Shown here: positions 4,613-7,915 of the stretch, piece after piece
Layout of the letters: each line of letters starts with the position of its first letter
Numbering within the stretch: position 1 is the stretch's first letter
Assembly: GCA_903970355.1 (NCBI GenBank)
Contig: CAJCIF010000394.1
Coordinates: 1 to 7,915, forward strand
Direction of reading: 5' to 3'
DNA from: Actinomycetota bacterium
Lineage (GTDB): Bacteria > Cyanobacteriota > Vampirovibrionia > Obscuribacterales > Obscuribacteraceae
DNA: 7,915 nt
The notes under the pieces: generated by a model
What the model was told of the DNA's origin: nothing
What the model saw: the letters and a program-made list of their open reading frames with translations, nothing else
The model's database searches: none
Position numbers and translations under genes: made by a program

Positions 4613-7398
4613 AGCAGCTATTCGCCAATACTTTGGATAAGTTGATGGAGCGCATTGCTCCTGTCTTGGACCGCATAGACAGAATCAACGATCGAGAAAG
4701 TGCCAAAGGCAAAACGCCCCCAGCGGAAGATTCTATTCCGATAAGAGTCGTCATGACCCTCATGGCATTTCTTGTCATTGCACTGGCTTGCTATTACGCT
4801 AACGCCTCACTTTTTCTTACGCTCCTCTATTTATGTGTTACTTTCGTAGGCAGCTATCTTGCCTATGTTTGCCGGGCTCGTCCTAACGTGCTTATGTCCT
4901 GGACAACGATTTTCCTCACTGTTCTTGTGATGGGGAACTTCCTCCAGGAAGTCTTGATGCAGATTTATATAGGCAGGCTGAGCCCACTCATGCCTTTCAT
5001 CATGGCGGTGACAGGGCTTCAAGCTCTGCACATGTTTGATTTGAGGACACGAGGCGATATAAATATTTCGGCAGCAATCGGTTTGTCTGTCTTTGCCTGT
5101 GCAGCTGCGATCGGCAAGGACATTGCTTTTGGAGTAGGAGTTCTCATCTACATCTGTCTTGCTTCGTCCTTGCTCTATCTGGAATGCGTGTCTTACAGCA
5201 CTGAAGGAGTGAAGAAGGCTACATCCAATCGCGAGTTGTTTGCCGAGCCAAAAATGCTGGGTAGGATTCGCAACAAGAGCACCGCCGGTAGCGCCGTGCT
5301 TGCAGTCTGCAGTTTGCCGGTTTTCGCCATAATTGTTTTCTTGAGCATCCCGAGAATTGAATCGTTAGTCGATCATATTGCTGGCGCAATCTACTCGGTC
5401 ATGAACCCTGGGAACATTACGCTTACTATGCCCACGGCTTATCTTGGCACTGGCGGTCGTAATGATGCCAATGGTACATCGGCAGTTGGATCTGGAGCAT
5501 ATGGCGGCAAGCCCGGTGAAGATTTTAAAGGTCCACATCAGCTAAAAGATGATCCTAATGCCAACAATCAGCAGGAAGTAAAGTTACCAGCTTCTTTCAC
5601 TCCAGCCAAAGATGCGGCGCCAAAACCGCCGGAGCAAGCGCCTCCCCAGGAACAATCGCCATTGCCTTCTACCATGAATCTTGCCGATGAAAAAACGGAA
5701 GAAGAAATGACGCTTATGTACGGTGGTGGCAAAGCAGGTATCGGTCGCGAAGACAAGGTTTTGTTCACGGTCACTTGCCCGCGCGAAGTCTATCTGAGAA
5801 GGCTCTGTTTCGATTCCTTTGACGGCATCAACTGGCATGCCAAAAACCCGTCCAAAGTTGATGAGTTGGAAATGAACCCGGACGTCTATTACCCTCTCGG
5901 CGCAACTTATGGATTACACGAAACAAAGATTAGTGGAGTTGATATAAAGCAAGAGATACTTGCAAGCGAACCACTCGGCCATATTGTGCCGGCAGCCTGG
6001 CAGCCAACTGATCTCCAAATTCCGGCCAACAAAGTTACGGTAGATGCAAACGGTGTAATCAGAACCCCGGATGGTATCAAAGCCGGTGACAAAGTCGGGG
6101 TTCAATCGCACATTCCGATCTACGACCTGAGAATGCTGCGCAGTGAAGGAGTCAACCCCCAAGCCGAAAAGGAACTGCGCGAGAAGCTCGCAAACGATCT
6201 CGAGATGCCCAAAGATGTCGCTCCCGAAATTCAGCTATTGGCGCGTGGGATCGCTGGAGACGGCGGAGGCTGGTTTGTTCGAGCTGAGAAAATCTGCAAA
6301 TATTTGCGTTCAAACTTCAACTACAACGTTGGTGAAGCAGCTCCTCCGAAAGACCAAAAGAACATGGTCAACTACTTCTTACTCAAATCTAAGTCTGGCG
6401 ACTGTAGTCATTTTGCCAGTGCATTTGTAATTATGTGCCGCTCGATCGGCATTCCGGCTCGTTGCGTGGGTGGGTTTGCACCGGGCAAAAAGAACATTCT
6501 TACAGGCATCATTGAAGTTCGGCCGGCTCAAGCACATGCCTGGGCAGAAATCTATTTGCCGAAATATGGTTGGGTGCCCTTTGATCCTGTTCCAGGTGGC
6601 TACATGCCTGATACCAAACCGGACGAAGGCATTCTTGCCTATTTGGGTCGTAGTGAAGTCGCCCAGTCAATTTCGAATTTCGTAGGTAATCTGGCCAAAA
6701 ACCGGATGGAAAGCGCTTCCAAAGCTGGAGCAGCCCCTGAAGCAGCAAAACCAAAAGATGGTACTGCAACCGGTGCAGCAGGTGGACAAAGTTCAGAAGG
6801 CCAATCCGGCACTCCTGGCAAAAGCAGTGGTCCGGGCACCTCCGCTACCCAAACCCCGAACAAGGGAACGAATGTCAATATTAATGGTGTGTCCGGTCGA
6901 GCCAGAAGCCTGGCGGGAGCTGAGATCACACCTAACGAGTTTCAACTTACTGAAAAGATTCACTGGATTGATGTGAAATGGCTCAAAAAGAATTGGCTCG
7001 CGCTCGTTTTGGCTTTAGCGCTCATTCCGGCGGCCAGTTTAGCGACCTTTATATTTATCAGAAACCTGAGACTGGCTAAGCTTGGTATCACTGAAGAGCA
7101 AGAAGTCAGACCTTCAACCCAGGTGTTCCTGAGAGTGGTCGAAGACCTTTCCCACGTTAAGTTTCGGCGACTTCCGGAAGACACACCCACTGAAATCGTC
7201 AATAAGGTGCATTTACTGTTGGTAGACAGTGCCAATGATGAATGGCGCGCTACATTGCCCGTTTTGCTCGAAGATTTTATGGACATTTATTGCTCAAGCA
7301 GATTTGCACCGCAGGAAGGTCCCCAATTGCGGGCAGAATTGGAAGAAATGGGGAATAGAATACATATGCTTCTGACATCAGAACAAAAAGCCAGTTAA
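4609..7398 (+). CDS. Membrane-anchored transglutaminase-like protein (DUF3488/TgpA type, C-terminal DUF4129-like region)
   Basis: The 929-residue multi-domain membrane protein has these parts in order. Residues 1-40 form a charged, probably amphipathic helix. Six to seven hydrophobic segments between about 45 and 248 match the DUF3488/TgpA N-terminal membrane region. Residues 270-375 are a Gly/Asn- then Pro/Gln-rich linker. Residues 380-590 form the extracytoplasmic region before the core. The transglutaminase-like core carries the triad in its usual settings: C599 (SGDCSHFAS), H643 (AHAWAE) and D659 (GWVPFDP). Residues 695-780 are a second Ala/Gly/Ser/Pro-rich linker. One membrane segment (796-818) is followed by a cytoplasmic tail (830-925) resembling the DUF4129 tail of this family. 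TgpA-type proteins are usually about 650-750 residues, and the linkers explain the excess. The triad suggests a working cysteine enzyme facing the periplasm or cell surface; the substrate is unknown. The start overlaps the DUF58 stop as ATGA with no clear ribosome binding site, implying reinitiation. Confidence 0.93.
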   Translation: MKQLFANTLDKLMERIAPVLDRIDRINDRESAKGKTPPAEDSIPIRVVMTLMAFLVIALACYYANASLFLTLLYLCVTFVGSYLAYVCRARPNVLMSWTTIFLTVLVMGNFLQEVLMQIYIGRLSPLMPFIMAVTGLQALHMFDLRTRGDINISAAIGLSVFACAAAIGKDIAFGVGVLIYICLASSLLYLECVSYSTEGVKKATSNRELFAEPKMLGRIRNKSTAGSAVLAVCSLPVFAIIVFLSIPRIESLVDHIAGAIYSVMNPGNITLTMPTAYLGTGGRNDANGTSAVGSGAYGGKPGEDFKGPHQLKDDPNANNQQEVKLPASFTPAKDAAPKPPEQAPPQEQSPLPSTMNLADEKTEEEMTLMYGGGKAGIGREDKVLFTVTCPREVYLRRLCFDSFDGINWHAKNPSKVDELEMNPDVYYPLGATYGLHETKISGVDIKQEILASEPLGHIVPAAWQPTDLQIPANKVTVDANGVIRTPDGIKAGDKVGVQSHIPIYDLRMLRSEGVNPQAEKELREKLANDLEMPKDVAPEIQLLARGIAGDGGGWFVRAEKICKYLRSNFNYNVGEAAPPKDQKNMVNYFLLKSKSGDCSHFASAFVIMCRSIGIPARCVGGFAPGKKNILTGIIEVRPAQAHAWAEIYLPKYGWVPFDPVPGGYMPDTKPDEGILAYLGRSEVAQSISNFVGNLAKNRMESASKAGAAPEAAKPKDGTATGAAGGQSSEGQSGTPGKSSGPGTSATQTPNKGTNVNINGVSGRARSLAGAEITPNEFQLTEKIHWIDVKWLKKNWLALVLALALIPAASLATFIFIRNLRLAKLGITEEQEVRPSTQVFLRVVEDLSHVKFRRLPEDTPTEIVNKVHLLLVDSANDEWRATLPVLLEDFMDIYCSSRFAPQEGPQLRAELEEMGNRIHMLLTSEQKAS

Positions 7399-7409
7399 GA
7401 CTGGCGTTT
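7386..7409 (+). terminator. Small hairpin over the stop codon of the transglutaminase gene, possible weak terminator
   Basis: GCCAGT (7390-7395) pairs with ACTGGC (7400-7405) around the loop TAAG, which carries most of the stop codon. Flanking AAA (7386-7388) and TTT (7407-7409) can extend the stem past one A-G mismatch. The downstream T tract is only three bases, so this is at best a weak or attenuating terminator; read-through into the next gene is plausible. Confidence 0.35.
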
Positions 7410-7448
7410 AAGGCTCCCTCAGGATACAGTTGTGTTATGCGCGTGATT

Positions 7449-7461
7449 TGCCTTTAAGGCA
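7449..7461. repeat. Perfect short inverted repeat before the downstream ATPase gene
   Basis: TGCCTT and AAGGCA flank a single T. The word TTTAAGGC in the right half (7453-7460) also occurs 46 bases upstream at 7407-7414, next to the stop-codon hairpin. The dyad lies 8 bases before the ribosome binding site of the next gene, so it could bind a regulator or affect translation. It is too short to exclude chance. Confidence 0.35.
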
Positions 7462-7468
7462 TAGCAAT

Positions 7469-7474
7469 GGAGAG
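7469..7474 (+). promoter_or_regulatory. Ribosome binding site of the downstream ATPase-like gene
   Basis: GGAGAG lies 5 bases before the ATG at 7480-7482. It decides the start, because the nearby ATG at 7467-7469 is in another frame and would overlap the site. Confidence 0.7.
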
Positions 7475-7479
7475 AAGAA

Positions 7480-7915
7480 ATGGTGCAAACGGTTAAAACA
7501 GGAACTCAGATACAACAGGAGTTCGTTCCTCCCTACCCAGCTTCCATTGCGGACACGGGTCTGAAAGAGGGCTTTCTGGAAGAGCTAATCCTCAAAGACA
7601 TCTATATGGTCAACTTCGCGCTTGGTCGTGAAATTGCCTCCCGGACCTGCCTGCCTTTTAAGATCGTCGAAGAAATTTTGGAAATTTTGAAACGCCAGTT
7701 ACTAGTTGAAGTACGTAGTTCAGGCGGCTTGGCCGACTATGAATACACCCCAACCGAAAAGGGAAGGGATCGAGCCCGCGCTTACTTCGACCATAACTCC
7801 TATGTAGGTGCTTGCCCGGTACCCTGGAACCGATACGTTGATTCCTTGAAGTACCAGACCATCCGGAGAGAATCCGTCACACCGCGCGATCTTGAAGTAG
7901 CCTTCTCAGACATCA
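7480..7915 (+). CDS. N-terminal part of a probable AAA-family ATPase with winged-helix N-domain, cut by window edge
   Basis: The frame is open from ATG 7480 to the right edge, giving 145 residues of an incomplete protein. After a disordered start, residues 22-75 contain SIADTGLKEGFLEELILKD, then a helix-turn-helix-like pattern (EIASRTCLPFKIVEEILEIL, 51-70). The segment QLLVEVRSSGG...YEYTPTEKGRDRAR (73-100) looks like the wing and last helix of a winged-helix fold. Then comes YVGACPVPWNRYV (108-120), and the frame ends at AFSDI. This order (ETGL-like start, winged helix, Y-x-G-x-x-P-V-P, then an A/F-x-D/H-L segment before Walker A) matches my memory of a family annotated only as AAA ATPase in planctomycetes, acidobacteria and cyanobacteria. 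The ATPase core lies beyond the window, so the ATPase call is inference; a winged-helix regulator is the alternative. It lies 81 bases after the transglutaminase gene on the same strand, so it may share the operon or have its own promoter. Confidence 0.6.
   Translation, partial: MVQTVKTGTQIQQEFVPPYPASIADTGLKEGFLEELILKDIYMVNFALGREIASRTCLPFKIVEEILEILKRQLLVEVRSSGGLADYEYTPTEKGRDRARAYFDHNSYVGACPVPWNRYVDSLKYQTIRRESVTPRDLEVAFSDI

Noticed and set aside
5400..5700. Frameshift or insertion in the transglutaminase gene, suggested by the low-complexity stretch
   Set aside because: The frame stays open through the whole stretch, the membrane and catalytic parts on both sides share one frame, and Pro/Gln/Gly-rich linkers are plausible outside the membrane.
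1..7915. CRISPR array, insertion sequence, prophage or attachment sites
   Set aside because: No regularly spaced repeats, transposase or integrase genes, or terminal inverted repeats were seen on either strand.

Overview
The window looks like chromosomal DNA from a free-living Gram-negative-type bacterium with roughly balanced GC. The best lineage hint is the glycyl-tRNA synthetase alpha chain, whose sequence (for example [18 protein letters not shown] and [14 protein letters not shown]) reads most like cyanobacterial GlyQ. Together with an exported phosphodiester-glycosidase-like protein, this suggests the Cyanobacteria/Melainabacteria (Vampirovibrionia) side of the tree. That placement rests on remembered family sequences, not on a search. 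I see no tRNA, rRNA, CRISPR array, insertion sequence or phage gene.

Left part (1-1834), all on the minus strand. A secreted protein runs off the left edge. It has a good ribosome binding site, a signal peptide, and the beginning of a DUF2233/NAGPA-type domain. A 360-base spacer (527-886) separates it from glyQ. The spacer holds an intrinsic-terminator-like GNRA hairpin that would end glyQ transcription, and a possible promoter for the exported protein. glyQ is intact; no glyS lies in the window.

Middle (1835-2157). This is a 323-base divergent spacer between glyQ (minus) and the next operon (plus). It is non-coding and should contain the promoters for both directions.

Right part (2158-7398), plus strand. 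A tightly packed three-gene cassette encodes a MoxR-type AAA+ ATPase, a membrane-anchored DUF58 protein, and a large membrane protein with a periplasm-facing transglutaminase-like domain (DUF3488/TgpA type). The genes overlap by 20 and 4 bases, which implies translational coupling. This gene trio is a known and widespread neighbourhood. The usual inference is that the ATPase remodels or activates the DUF58/transglutaminase membrane partners for envelope work, but the substrate is generally unknown. Here the transglutaminase is unusually long because two low-complexity linkers flank the conserved parts.

Far right (7399-7915). After an 81-base gap with two small dyads, another plus-strand gene starts behind a clear ribosome binding site and runs off the right edge. 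Its first 145 residues look like the winged-helix N-terminal region of a second AAA-type ATPase family.

Nothing here is demonstrably a new system. The points most worth checking are the extended transglutaminase, the non-canonical metal-site motif in the DUF58 protein, the second ATPase directly after the cassette, and the undefined start of the MoxR gene.
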